Notes: generated by a model not told the origin, from the letters alone. A stretch of DNA of 64,000 nucleotides from JACPUX01 sp964517465 (GCA_964517465.1 CAZFEK010000024.1:1-64000), one strand, 5' to 3'; shown: positions 1-8,715, counted from the stretch's first letter. Numbers and translations: made by a program.

Positions 1-118
1 TCAAACGCTGTATCTATATGCTCAGCCGCATAGTGATTCGTGGGGAAACCTCAGCCCCCGACCCCATTATTTCCCCATTATCCCTCGTCGACCCCGTTGT
101 GGACCTATACGTTGGGCG

Positions 119-883
119 CTATCTCCCACGCACCCACTTGAACGCACCGTATAGAAGGCCAACAGATATGCCAATTGCTACTATTGCACCGAATGGACTC
201 AGGCTAGCAAGCTGGAAAAGAAGCCAGGCAACCCCAAGAACCAAGAACAGTAGTATGCCAGTGCCAAGTATTCCTGCAGCAAGCGCCAGAGCAACTGGAA
301 TCCCAAAAGCGATAATGACCGCATCTATAAAGAAATTTAGAACTGGGTCAGTGGTTGGCGACCAAAAATTGTTAATAAACGCTTCTATTAGCCCGCCCAA
401 GAACTTCTCAGGGTGTGGGTGTACGATCCACAAAAGGTAGTAGCTAGCAATTACGCCAAAATAAAGGATAACAATCAGCGTGCGAAAAGGCTTTGGAGAG
501 GTGCCCGAACAATGACCACAATTCGATCCGAAAGAAGACGATGTACTCTCGCTTGTTATCGTTACGTCAGGATTTGTGCCTGAATCGCCTTTAGACCGTG
601 GTGCTCCGGCTCCACTTTCGTATCCTTTTCTGTACGCGGACTCACGCAGTTTGTCCGTTTCGGTCTCAAAGAGCAGAGTGGTTGGCGAAGACTTTGTCCA
701 CTTTAGCTCAGATCCGTCCAACTGGCCGGTAGTGTGGAAGTATCCTCTGTCGTAGGCGTTACACCGCGCCCTGTAGCTCTCATCTGACTCGAAAGGTATT
801 GGCCATGGCTTTGAGCGATCTTTCCCATCTGCGGCGTCTTTCTCTCCTTGGTTATGCCACTTTAGATCGTCATCCTGAAACAT
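119..883 (-). CDS. Hypothetical membrane protein, RMF-like N-terminal repeats
   Basis: Function not recognised. The 254-residue product has a polar N-terminal half in which a short Gly/Tyr pattern recurs: NQGEKDAADG (11-20), YDRGYFHTTG (44-53) and YRKGYESGAG (84-93). This resembles the spacing in ribosome modulation factor-like domains, but that link is weak. A single CxxC (NCGHC, about 121-125) follows. The C-terminal half holds a membrane segment at about 133-154 and a long hydrophobic stretch at 181-245, probably two or three more spans. The ATG start has a GAGG ribosome site just upstream. Base composition is near 50% G+C, lower than the rest of the window, as for the next gene, which suggests recent acquisition. 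Confidence 0.6.
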   Translation of the reverse strand: MFQDDDLKWHNQGEKDAADGKDRSKPWPIPFESDESYRARCNAYDRGYFHTTGQLDGSELKWTKSSPTTLLFETETDKLRESAYRKGYESGAGAPRSKGDSGTNPDVTITSESTSSSFGSNCGHCSGTSPKPFRTLIVILYFGVIASYYLLWIVHPHPEKFLGGLIEAFINNFWSPTTDPVLNFFIDAVIIAFGIPVALALAAGILGTGILLFLVLGVAWLLFQLASLSPFGAIVAIGISVGLLYGAFKWVRGR

Positions 884-976
884 GGCCGCTCCTCGCTGTG
901 GGCTAAAAGGCCCAAGGTAGATGCGAGCGGCCTGCGCGGCTTTTTGCGCCGGTCCGCTCGACTGCCGGGTTGGGGC

Positions 977-1699
977 TCATAGGCCCACCTTCACATGACG
1001 TAACAAGTCGGTCACACCCATGATGTCAAAGCGCTCGGGATAGACCGCTCGAAACAGTGATAGAGCGCAAACGCCAACTTGTGCCGTTGTCTTCATCGCG
1101 GTCCTTAGCGCGACGGAGTCTTGGTCAAGATAGTTGCTCTTGAACTCGATCTGATCGGCGCTATTGTTGATCTGTAGCGTCTGCATAATAGCCAACTCGT
1201 TTGGGTGAGCACCGGAATCAACGGTTCGCTCGTAAAGAAGTTTCGCCACTGAACCTTCTCTTGCATCAATTTTCGCGGCAAGGTTTAGCATTGCTCCGAT
1301 CTTGAATTCATCTTTCACCTTCTGCTTCGATGCAGCATCATCATGGCGTCGGCGCCAAGTCTCCTGCGACTCTGGATGCTTGGCTAGATACAGCCCATAG
1401 ACGGCGTTTTCGAGGCAGGACCGGAGAAGGGCGTAACTCTCCGGGATTTGGGCGCTCCAACAAAGTCGACATGCGGCCAAAAAGTTTGAGTGCGCCCGTA
1501 GTAAGAAGAAGCCGGCGAACCAGTCTTTGGAATGATTGACCCCGGCGATTGCTTTCCTGTACCCAAGATCGATGTCGGAAAGGCGTGCAACTTCCGCTGT
1601 TTGGTTCGCGAAGGTTGCGTATTCATTGGAACGCGCCGCGTCGAAGAATTTCGCGATCTCGTTTGTTTCCCAGTTCGGTGGCGGCGGCGGAAGTGGCAT
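977..1699 (-). CDS. Hypothetical helical protein
   Basis: Function not recognised. The 240-residue product is predicted to be soluble and mostly helical. A central stretch with LLRSCLENAVYGLYLAKHPE and a following WRRRH recalls the Arg/Glu helices of DUF5677-like proteins, but this is only a resemblance. The ATG at 1699 is chosen because a GGGG-containing site precedes it; an in-frame TTG 36 bases further upstream has no ribosome site. The N-terminus opens with a run of five prolines. It lies in the same A+T-richer edge as the membrane protein downstream, 93 bases away, and the two may be co-transcribed. Confidence 0.6.
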   Translation of the reverse strand: MPLPPPPPNWETNEIAKFFDAARSNEYATFANQTAEVARLSDIDLGYRKAIAGVNHSKDWFAGFFLLRAHSNFLAACRLCWSAQIPESYALLRSCLENAVYGLYLAKHPESQETWRRRHDDAASKQKVKDEFKIGAMLNLAAKIDAREGSVAKLLYERTVDSGAHPNELAIMQTLQINNSADQIEFKSNYLDQDSVALRTAMKTTAQVGVCALSLFRAVYPERFDIMGVTDLLRHVKVGL

Positions 1700-2372
1700 T
1701 GCGTTATGAGCCCCAAGCTTTAAATAGCGCGCCAAAAAGACGGAAAATCAACCGTCATGGCCGGATCGGGCGGGCCGCCATTGCCAAAAGAATCAACGCC
1801 CCGTCCGATTTCAGTACGTCCCATTGAAAAACCGAAAACCATCCTTCCCAGCCCTCCCGATTTCTTGGATCGTTTGCCTCACCAGCGCCGCCGCCTCGGC
1901 ACGCCCGCTCGCGGCGAAATAGATTACCGCACATGATGCGCCAATGGACTTCACCGCTCAAGCGGTCTTGGAACACGAGCCCGGCCAGCTCAAGACACCA
2001 CTCGGGGTTTTCCCGGAACACCGCCAACGATCCGCCGCGCCGCCACAGTGATAGAGACTGGGGTCTGCCAATCAAAACACGAAGCACGCCGCCTCCGAGA
2101 AACGTCCCCCACCCCCGGCCACTCAAAAACCTCAAGCGCACACGCCAGAATCCAACGGGCGGGCGCCAGCACAAACCGGGAATCAATCTGACCAGGCGCG
2201 TGACAATTGCCCAGGCGATGCCCACTCAACCGCCTTCACCAGCGCGCATGCGGGCGCTGGAGACCGCGCTCGGAAAACTTCCGGCGAAAAACGATCGCCC
2301 CATGGCGCTGGTTTGGGCGGTCATGTGGGCGGCAGGCGGCGGCAAACCGATCGCCCGCGTTCCCAGCGGTCC
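1700..2372. other. Gap with no supported gene, probably decayed sequence
   Basis: About 670 bases between the hypothetical gene and the phosphomannomutase stop codon. Open frames exist on both strands, for example a GTG-started minus-strand frame at 1755-2225, but none has a ribosome site or recognisable protein. Protein-like strings occur in two different minus-strand frames, as in a frameshifted relic. I cannot name the original gene. Confidence 0.4.
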
Positions 2373-3749
2373 TCAGAACGGCAATTCCAAACCCGCCTCC
2401 GCCCCCAGCAGCACGGCCCGGAAAGCCTCCTGTATGCGCTTTAGGGCCGCGGCGTCGCGCGCTTCGAAACGCAGCACCACCACCGGCGTGGTGTTGGACG
2501 CGCGGGCGAGGCCGAAGCCGTCGGCGTATTCCACGCGCAATCCGTCGATGCGTATGATGTCGGCCGCGCCCGGGAACTGGGCTTCCTTTTGCAGTTTGGC
2601 GATCAGCGCGTGATGCGCGCCTTCGCTCATTTTGATGTTGAGTTCGGGGGTGCTCACGGTATCGGGCAGGGCATCGAGCACGGCCGAGGGGTCGGCGTGG
2701 CGGGAGAGGATTTCCAGCAGCCGCGCGCCGCAGTAGAGGCCGTCGTCGAAGCCGTACCAGCGTTCCTTGAAGAAGGTGTGGCCGCTCATCTCCCCGGCCA
2801 AAAGCGCGCCGGTTTCTTTCATTTTGGCTTTGATCAGCGAATGCCCGGTTTTCCAAAGCAGCGGTTTGCCGCCGTGCTGTGTTATCCAGGGCTTCAGATT
2901 CATGGTGGACTTGACGTCGTAAATCACCGTGGCGCCGGGGTTGCGCGAGAGCAAATCGGCGGCGTAGAGCAGCAGTTGGCGATCGGGGTAAATGATGTGC
3001 CCGTCTTTGGTGACCACGCCGAGACGGTCGCCGTCGCCATCGAAAGCAATGCCCAGTTCGGCATCGGTTTGGGCCACACGGCGGATGAGATCCTGCAAGT
3101 TCTTGGGCTGCGAGGGGTCGGGGTGGTGGTTGGGGAAATTGCCGTCCACTTCGCAAAACAAAGGTTCGACGGTGCAGCCCAGCGCGGTGAAAAGCTGGGG
3201 TGCGAAGGCGCCGGGCACACCGTTGCCGCAATCGACGGCAATCTTCATGGGTCGGGCGAGCTTCACGTCGCCGATGATGCGCGCCTGGTAAGCCGCGGCG
3301 ATGTCGTGCTGCCGATAAGCGCCCGCGCCTTCTTTGAGCTGGCCCCCTTCGATGCGCTGACGCAGGGCTTGAATGGCCTCGCCGGAAAGTGTTTCGCCGT
3401 CGATCACCATTTTGAGCCCGTTGTAGTCGGGCGGGTTGTGGCTGCCGGTGACCATGACCGCGCTTTTGGTGTTCAACTCGAAGGCCGCGAAATAAGTCAT
3501 GGGCGTGGCCACCATGCCCAGATCGATCACCTCCACGCCCGCGGCGCGCAGGCCGTCGGCGAGTGCCGCGGCGAGCTTGGGGCCGGAGAGCCGTCCGTCG
3601 CGCCCGATCACCACGCTTTGGCGACCTCGCTCCAGGGCGAGGCTGCCCAGGGCTTGACCGATGCGGCGCACGCCCTCGACGGTCAGCGTTTTGTCGACCA
3701 CACCGCGGATGTCGTAGGCCTTGAAAATTTCGGAGGCAAGGGTGCTCAT
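2373..3749 (-). CDS. Phosphomannomutase/phosphoglucomutase (AlgC/ManB type)
   Basis: Interconverts hexose 6-phosphates and 1-phosphates, supplying mannose-1-P or glucose-1-P for surface polysaccharide and LPS. The 458-residue product is the normal length for the alpha-D-phosphohexomutase family. It has the N-terminal YDIRG, the catalytic phosphoserine loop VTGSHNPPDYNG, the metal loop DGDGDR, and the sugar-binding GEMSGH followed by FKERWYGFDDG. The start at 3749 opens MSTLASEIFKAYDIRG; a longer in-frame start upstream would run through the preceding gene. It overlaps the hydrolase gene by ATGA (3746-3749), so translation is probably coupled. Whether it prefers mannose or glucose cannot be told from sequence. 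Confidence 0.93.
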   Translation of the reverse strand: MSTLASEIFKAYDIRGVVDKTLTVEGVRRIGQALGSLALERGRQSVVIGRDGRLSGPKLAAALADGLRAAGVEVIDLGMVATPMTYFAAFELNTKSAVMVTGSHNPPDYNGLKMVIDGETLSGEAIQALRQRIEGGQLKEGAGAYRQHDIAAAYQARIIGDVKLARPMKIAVDCGNGVPGAFAPQLFTALGCTVEPLFCEVDGNFPNHHPDPSQPKNLQDLIRRVAQTDAELGIAFDGDGDRLGVVTKDGHIIYPDRQLLLYAADLLSRNPGATVIYDVKSTMNLKPWITQHGGKPLLWKTGHSLIKAKMKETGALLAGEMSGHTFFKERWYGFDDGLYCGARLLEILSRHADPSAVLDALPDTVSTPELNIKMSEGAHHALIAKLQKEAQFPGAADIIRIDGLRVEYADGFGLARASNTTPVVVLRFEARDAAALKRIQEAFRAVLLGAEAGLELPF

Positions 3750-4753
3750 GGGTGGGCTTTCGGTTGATGGCCCTTTGGGGGCGCGAGAGAAAAGAATTCT
3801 AGCAGCCGTCGCGGCAGCCAATCGAGCCGGCCGGGGAAAGGACCGGTCAAAAAGCCCACGTGGCCGCCTTCTTCGGGCTGCTCCAGGGTGAGGGCGGGCG
3901 AGACCTCATGCCGCTGCGGCAAAGCGGCCGCAGGCAGGAAGGGGTCGTTCCTGGCGTTGAGCACCAGGGTGGGTACGGCGATGTTGGCGAGTTCGGGTTT
4001 GCTGCTGGCGCGTCGCCAATAATCGATCGCATCGCGATAGCCGAACATCGGTGCGGTCACGGCGCTGTCGAAAGCTTTGAGGGTGTAGGCGCGGCGTATC
4101 GCCGGAAGGTCGAAGTGCTCCGGAAATAACCGCGCCTTGGCGTAGCTCTTGGGCTTCAAGGTCAACAGAAAATGCCACACATAAACGCGCGCCAGACCCT
4201 GATCCACGGCGTGTCCGCCAGCGACCAGATCCACCGGCGCCGAAACCGCCGCGGCGCGATCGAGGACGTGTTGCGCCGCCGCGCCTTCTCGCGCCAGCCA
4301 CTTCAAGAGCGCGTTGCCGCCCAGGGAAATGCCGGCCGCGAACAGCGGGGCGCCGTCGATGCGCTCGCGCACTTCGCGCAGCATCCAGCCGATTTCGTCG
4401 GCGTCGCCGGAGTGATATGCGCGGGGCAAAAGATTGGGCTCCCCGCTGCAGCCGCGGAAATGCGGAATCACGCCGCGCAGGCCCCGTGTTTTCAGCTCCT
4501 GCGCCAGTGCCAGGGCGTAATGGGATTGCGAGCCACCTTCCAGACCATGAAAAAGCACCACCGTCGGTGCCGTCAATGGGCCGTCGAGCCAGTCGAAATC
4601 GACGAAGTCGCCATCGGGTGTGACCAGGCGCTCGCGCCTGTAGGGCATGGTCGGGCGCGGCAGAAGAAACGGGTAGATGGTCTGGGCGTGCCCGCCGCGC
4701 AGCCACCGCGGGGCGCGGTAGGCGAGCGGCGGCGGGGAGCTGCGTTCCGCCAT
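3746..4753 (-). CDS. YheT family alpha/beta hydrolase
   Basis: Predicted cytosolic alpha/beta-fold hydrolase of the YheT/UPF0017 group; the substrate is unknown, with carboxylesterase or thioesterase activity likely. The 335-residue product carries the family's opening RWLRGGHAQTIYPFL, the oxyanion region VLFHGLEGGSQSHY, the nucleophile elbow GISLGGN, an acid in NARNDPFLP, and a late histidine in EGGHVGF. It sits between the DAHP synthase gene (7 bases upstream) and phosphomannomutase (4-base overlap), so all three form one leftward operon. Nothing in the operon defines its substrate. Confidence 0.88.
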   Translation of the reverse strand: MAERSSPPPLAYRAPRWLRGGHAQTIYPFLLPRPTMPYRRERLVTPDGDFVDFDWLDGPLTAPTVVLFHGLEGGSQSHYALALAQELKTRGLRGVIPHFRGCSGEPNLLPRAYHSGDADEIGWMLREVRERIDGAPLFAAGISLGGNALLKWLAREGAAAQHVLDRAAAVSAPVDLVAGGHAVDQGLARVYVWHFLLTLKPKSYAKARLFPEHFDLPAIRRAYTLKAFDSAVTAPMFGYRDAIDYWRRASSKPELANIAVPTLVLNARNDPFLPAAALPQRHEVSPALTLEQPEEGGHVGFLTGPFPGRLDWLPRRLLEFFSLAPPKGHQPKAHP

Positions 4754-4760
4754 CCGGCTT

Positions 4761-5879
4761 TCAGGCGTGGTATTTCTGGGCCAGGGCCTGCCGCTTGAGA
4801 AAGGCCTCGCGTGCCAGCGCCACGTCTTCGAGGAAATGCGGCAGTTCGCGCATCAAGAGCGCCTGCGGCCCATCGACCAGCGCCTTGGCGGGGTTGGGGT
4901 GGAAATCCACCAGCACCATGTTGGCTCCGGCGATCACGCCCTGGGCGGTGACATGGAAAACGTCAAGTATGCCTTGCGGATCGGCGGCGCGGGTGCCCAC
5001 CGAATGCGAGGGGTCGATGCACACCGGCATGCGGGTCAAGCGCTTGACCGCCGGCACGTGCGCGAAATCGACGAAATTGCGATGCGGGTCGCCCATATTG
5101 GTCTTCATGCCGCGCAGGCAGAAGATCACTTTGCGGTTGCCTTCGGAGGCGAGGTATTCCGCGGCATTGAGCGATTCATCGAGGGTGATGCCGAAGCCAC
5201 GCTTCAGGAGCACGGGGAATTCCTGCTGCTTGCCCACCTGCTTCAAAAGCTCGAAGTTTTGCGTGTTGCGGGTGCCGATTTGCAGCATCACTCCGGTAGG
5301 GTTGCCGGTCTGGCGCAGCGCCTGGCGGATTTCCTCGACTTGCGATTCGTGGGTGATTTCCATGGCGATCACCTTGATGCCGTATTTGCCCGCCAGTTCG
5401 AACACCCAAGGCAGGCACTTGGCGCCGTGGCCCTGGAAGGCGTAGGGGTTGGTGCGCGGCTTGTAGGCGCCCATGCGGGTACAGACCTGGCCGTGCTCCT
5501 GCAAGGCCTTCATCATCTGCTCGACATGCTCGGGTACATCCACGGCGCACAGGCCGGCGAAGACGTGCAGGGTGTCCTGGCCGAAGCGCACGCCGTTGTA
5601 TTCGAAGTCGGTCGGCCGGTCGTCGCCGTGTTTGTGCCGGCCCAGCACCCGGTAGGCCTCGGAGACGCGCACCACGCGCTCCACGCAAGGCAGGGCTTCC
5701 ATGTCCTCCAGGCTCAAGGTTCCGGTATTGCCGATGAGGTAGATTTCGGTCACGGTGATTTCGGTGCCGATTTCGCGGTGCACCCGGTGGGTAACGCCAG
5801 GCAAACGCGCGAGCTGCCCGAGCAAAATGTTGTAGTCGGTGCTGCTGGGGTCGGTATTGGGTTCGAGCAGGAGAATCAT
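4761..5879 (-). CDS. DAHP synthase-like protein, type I-beta, divergent
   Basis: The family condenses phosphoenolpyruvate and erythrose-4-phosphate at the entry to the shikimate pathway. The 372-residue product has an N-terminal ferredoxin-like domain (about 1-80) and the TIM barrel. Family landmarks present are KPRTNPYAFQG, LQIGTRNTQNF, LLKRG and DPSHSVG. Several usual active-site strings differ: AGLCAVD where AGPCxVE is usual, CLRGMKTNMG where CERGIRTFE is usual, and VDFHP where VEVHP is usual. The metal-site cysteine and histidine are kept; the metal-site glutamate is aspartate. The start ATG at 5879 is the only one giving the full regulatory domain. It may be a functional variant or have shifted specificity. 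Confidence 0.8.
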   Translation of the reverse strand: MILLLEPNTDPSSTDYNILLGQLARLPGVTHRVHREIGTEITVTEIYLIGNTGTLSLEDMEALPCVERVVRVSEAYRVLGRHKHGDDRPTDFEYNGVRFGQDTLHVFAGLCAVDVPEHVEQMMKALQEHGQVCTRMGAYKPRTNPYAFQGHGAKCLPWVFELAGKYGIKVIAMEITHESQVEEIRQALRQTGNPTGVMLQIGTRNTQNFELLKQVGKQQEFPVLLKRGFGITLDESLNAAEYLASEGNRKVIFCLRGMKTNMGDPHRNFVDFAHVPAVKRLTRMPVCIDPSHSVGTRAADPQGILDVFHVTAQGVIAGANMVLVDFHPNPAKALVDGPQALLMRELPHFLEDVALAREAFLKRQALAQKYHA

Positions 5880-6067
5880 GGCGACCTTCGGGGAAAAGTG
5901 GAAATACGTTTCAGGGCGATTCTAGCCCAAAAAGCGCTGGCTTTGTTGCACCGCGGCAAAGCCGGTCGCGCGACTTCGGGCTGCCCGTTGCCGCTGGCCT
6001 GGGGATGCCTTAGACTGCGCCTGCCGCAGCTTGGGCAAACCGAATTTCTAATCCGAGGAGAGCGTTC

Positions 6068-6361
6068 ATGAAACTGATGGCAGCGATGGTGGCGGGTCTG
6101 TTCCTGTGTTGTGGCAGCGCGTTTGCGGCGGACAACCCGCAGCAGAACAAGATGGCCGCATGCAACAAAGAAGCCGGCGAGAAGAAAGGCGACGAGCGCA
6201 AGAAATTCATGAGCGAGTGCTTGAAGAAAGACGCTGCGCCGGCCAAAGCCGCGGACAAGAAAATGACCCAGCAAGAGAAAATGGCCGCCTGCAACAAAGA
6301 TGCCGGCGACAAAAAAGGCGACGAGCGCAAGAAGTTCATGAGCGAGTGTTTGAAGAAGTGA
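6068..6361 (+). CDS. psiF: PsiF repeat periplasmic protein
   Basis: Small exported protein of the PsiF family, named for phosphate-starvation induction in Escherichia coli; its biochemical role is unknown. Of 97 residues, the first 21 are a signal peptide ending in GSAFA-AD. Two near-identical PsiF repeats follow, each reading MAACNKxAGxKKGDERKKF and then MSECLKK, separated by an alanine/lysine linker. Each repeat has two cysteines, which could pair in the periplasm. A GAGGAG ribosome site lies 7 bases before the ATG, and a strong terminator lies 16 bases after the stop, so it is probably a single-gene transcript. No Pho box was clearly visible upstream. Confidence 0.9.
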   Translation: MKLMAAMVAGLFLCCGSAFAADNPQQNKMAACNKEAGEKKGDERKKFMSECLKKDAAPAKAADKKMTQQEKMAACNKDAGDKKGDERKKFMSECLKK

Positions 6362-6376
6362 AGTGCCAAGGCGCGC

Positions 6377-6406
6377 GAAAAAGCAGCCTGCGGGCTGCTT
6401 TTTTTT
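6377..6406 (+). terminator. Intrinsic terminator after psiF
   Basis: An 8-bp stem, AAGCAGCC pairing with GGCTGCTT around a 4-base loop, followed directly by a run of T to 6406. An A-run on the other side means it could also stop leftward transcription leaving rlmI. Confidence 0.85.
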
Positions 6407-6529
6407 CGGTCAGGGCGGGAAGGTGAGGGAGTTATCCCAGTGTTCGTCTGCAGCTGGAGCCCCGGCCCGCGGGCAGCAACAGGGGCCGCAAGCCGAGGCC
6501 ACTCGCGGGTCGGCCGAAGCCGGCGCTTC

Positions 6530-6646
6530 CTAACAATCGAGAAGCATGAAGACGCTGTTGGGGTCTTCACGATAGCCGGCAAACGGCTCGCAACAGCGGA
6601 AACCAAACTGCTCGCCGCAATCGAGGCCTCCCGCTTCGATATGCAC
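6530..6646 (-). pseudogene. C-terminal fragment of a GNAT acetyltransferase
   Basis: A 38-codon frame opening with GTG just after the rlmI stop codon, with AGGGG 8 bases ahead of it. Its peptide contains EQFGFRCCEPFAGYREDPN followed by SVFMLL, which matches the usual end of GNAT acetyltransferases (GFxxCxPFxxYxxDPxSVFM). Nothing resembling the acetyl-CoA-binding part is present, so it reads as a leftover tail rather than a working gene. It could still be translated from rlmI mRNA. Confidence 0.5.
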
Positions 6647-6661
6647 TCTTGCACCCCTGGG

Positions 6662-7840
6662 TTATCGGCGCTGCAAGAGCAGGCCTTTGAGGTAAGTGCC
6701 CTCGGGGAAGCTCAGGCTGGTGGCGTGGTCAGGCGAGGCTTCGAAGCGGCCCACCAGGCGTGCTTCCACTTGCGCGTCGAGCGCCGCGCCGGCGAGAATT
6801 TTCTGGAACAAGGCTGCATCGATGCCGCCCGAGCACGAAAAAGTGGCCAGCAGCCCACCGGGGCGCAAAAGCTTCAGCGCGGTGAGGTTGATGTCTTTGT
6901 AAGCCCGCGCGGCGCGGGCTGCATGCTGCGCCGTGGGCGCAAACTTCGGCGGGTCGAGCACGATGAGATCGAAGCTCCGGGCCTGGTCGCGCAGGCGGCG
7001 CAATTCGCTGAAGACGTCCGCTTCACGCCATTCGGTGCGCGTCTGCGGAAAGCCGTTGCGTTTGAGATTTTCTTGCGCCTGGGCCAGCGCCGGGGCCGAG
7101 CTATCGAGCGAGAGCACTGAAGTCGCGCCGCCGGCCAACGCGGCAAGGCTGAAGCCCCCGGTGTAGCAAAAACAGTTCAGCACCTCCCGCCCCGCCGCCA
7201 AAGCGCGGATGCGCTGACGATTGATGCGTTGGTCGAGATAAAACCCGGTCTTTTGCCCGCGGGCTACATCGATCCCATAACGAATGCCGTCTTCGTTGAT
7301 TTCCACCTCGGGCGGAAGGTCGCCCAGGAGAGGGCCGCAGCGTTCGGCCAAACCTTCGAGGGCGCGCACTTCGGCGTCTGAGCGTTCATAAATGGCGCCG
7401 AGTCCGGTTTGATCCCGCAAAACGCCCACGAGGGTCTCGCGCCAGAATTCCGCGCCGGCGCTCAAGACTTGCATCACCAGCACTTCCCCGTAACGGTCTA
7501 CCACCAGGCCGGGCAGGCCGTCGGCTTCGCCATGCACCAGGCGGCAGCCGTTGCTGCCGGCCGACCAGATGCCGCGCGCCGCGATTGCGGCGGCGATGCG
7601 CCGGGCGAAGAAGGCATCGTCGATCTTCTCTTTGGGTTCGAAGCTCCATACTCGCGCCCGAATTTGCGATTGCGGGCTGAACGCAGCGCGGGCTATGAAG
7701 GCGCCGTTGCTGTCGGTTACTTCCACCGTGGCGCCGGGTTGCGGCGAACCTTCGACTCGAAGGACGCTGCCGGAAAAGATCCAAGGGTGGCGCTGCCGCA
7801 AGGATTTTTCGCGGCCGGGCTTGAGCAAGAGGCGGGACAT
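6662..7840 (-). CDS. rlmI: 23S rRNA (cytosine-C5) methyltransferase RlmI-like
   Basis: Predicted SAM-dependent methyltransferase that makes m5C in 23S rRNA (C1962 in E. coli). The 392 residues match the family length of about 396. An N-terminal PUA-like domain (LLLKPGREKSLRQRHPWIFSG) precedes an RlmI-specific middle and a Rossmann core. The core shows LNCFCYTGGFSLAALAGGA for SAM binding, VLSLDSS, LIVLDPPKFAP and FSCSGG with the catalytic-type cysteine. The ATG at 7840 opens MSRLLLKPG; a longer upstream reading has no family similarity. It stands alone, separated from the sigma operon by 131 bases. Confidence 0.9.
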   Translation of the reverse strand: MSRLLLKPGREKSLRQRHPWIFSGSVLRVEGSPQPGATVEVTDSNGAFIARAAFSPQSQIRARVWSFEPKEKIDDAFFARRIAAAIAARGIWSAGSNGCRLVHGEADGLPGLVVDRYGEVLVMQVLSAGAEFWRETLVGVLRDQTGLGAIYERSDAEVRALEGLAERCGPLLGDLPPEVEINEDGIRYGIDVARGQKTGFYLDQRINRQRIRALAAGREVLNCFCYTGGFSLAALAGGATSVLSLDSSAPALAQAQENLKRNGFPQTRTEWREADVFSELRRLRDQARSFDLIVLDPPKFAPTAQHAARAARAYKDINLTALKLLRPGGLLATFSCSGGIDAALFQKILAGAALDAQVEARLVGRFEASPDHATSLSFPEGTYLKGLLLQRR

Positions 7841-7971
7841 GGCGGAAACGATGGCGGAGCAAAGGCGCGTATTAGACCATAGATCGGCCGCGTCACCAGA
7901 GGCCTGGGCGGCCTCCAATCGCCCCATCGATCGCCGCAGCGGCACCCGCAAACGCCGCAGCGGCGCCCGAC

Positions 7972-8715
7972 TCAGGGGATGATCTGGCGGTAGGCCAATT
8001 CCGCGAGCGGCAACAGCGCTTCGCGCGGCAACTGGGCGGCCAGAGCGTAACCCAGCTTGCCATCGAGCCAATAGAAGACGCTGAGTTCGCCTTCCTGCGC
8101 AAATCGAAAGGCGGTGTCCTGATGCTCGCGATCGCTGCCGATGTAGAGCGTCAAGCGCCGACCCGCGGCGTCTTGATACATGAACTGGGCAACCGGACCT
8201 TCGCTGCCCGGCAAGAGGCGTCCGCCCACCAGCTCATAGCCCATGCTGGCAAAGCGCGGCGCTTTGAGCGGGCTGCCGAGACGTTTGGAGAGCCATTGCA
8301 ACAAATGCGCTTCCTGATCGGCGCCTACTTCCACGGGGTGGCGCACTTCCGGCACATAGACGGCGTGGGCGATGGCCGCGCGCTGCACCAGCGCTGCGGG
8401 AGCGCGTGCGTCGTTGGCCTCGTGCATGGCGTAGCCGGCAAAAAAGCCCAGGCTCAACCAGGCGACCGCGGCGGCAATGCGCCCAAGCGTTGCTGGGCCT
8501 CGCGCCTTCGCGGCTTGCCGCAAGCGCTCGGGCAGCGGCTCCTCCAGCACGCTGTCGAAGGCGCGGTGCAAGGCTTCTTTTTGCGCCCGGTAAGCGTGAA
8601 TGCGGGCCGCGGTTTCGGGGTGAACTTGCAACCACGCGGCAACTTCGGCCCGCCGCGCGGCGTCGAGTTGGTCATCGACGAAAGCCATGAGTTCGGCATC
8701 GAGCGGCGCGTTCAT
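7972..8715 (-). CDS. Transmembrane anti-sigma factor
   Basis: Likely membrane-bound inhibitor of the ECF sigma factor encoded just upstream. The 247 residues comprise a cytoplasmic N-terminal region (about 1-80, LDAELMAFVDDQLDAARRAE, the usual opening of anti-sigma domains), one membrane span at about 83-105 and a periplasmic domain of about 140 residues. The Hx3Cx2C zinc motif of many anti-sigma factors is missing, so it belongs to a zinc-free group. The start overlaps the sigma stop codon by ATGA (8712-8715), which is typical of co-translated sigma/anti-sigma pairs. The signal sensed is not evident. Confidence 0.85.
   Translation of the reverse strand: MNAPLDAELMAFVDDQLDAARRAEVAAWLQVHPETAARIHAYRAQKEALHRAFDSVLEEPLPERLRQAAKARGPATLGRIAAAVAWLSLGFFAGYAMHEANDARAPAALVQRAAIAHAVYVPEVRHPVEVGADQEAHLLQWLSKRLGSPLKAPRFASMGYELVGGRLLPGSEGPVAQFMYQDAAGRRLTLYIGSDREHQDTAFRFAQEGELSVFYWLDGKLGYALAAQLPREALLPLAELAYRQIIP

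Noticed and set aside
18..440. Plus-strand 140-codon frame at the left end
   Set aside because: It lies antisense to the membrane protein at 119-883, has no ribosome site and no family pattern.
2589..3767. Plus-strand frame of 392 codons across phosphomannomutase
   Set aside because: Mirror frame of a high-G+C gene; the minus-strand protein has all family motifs.
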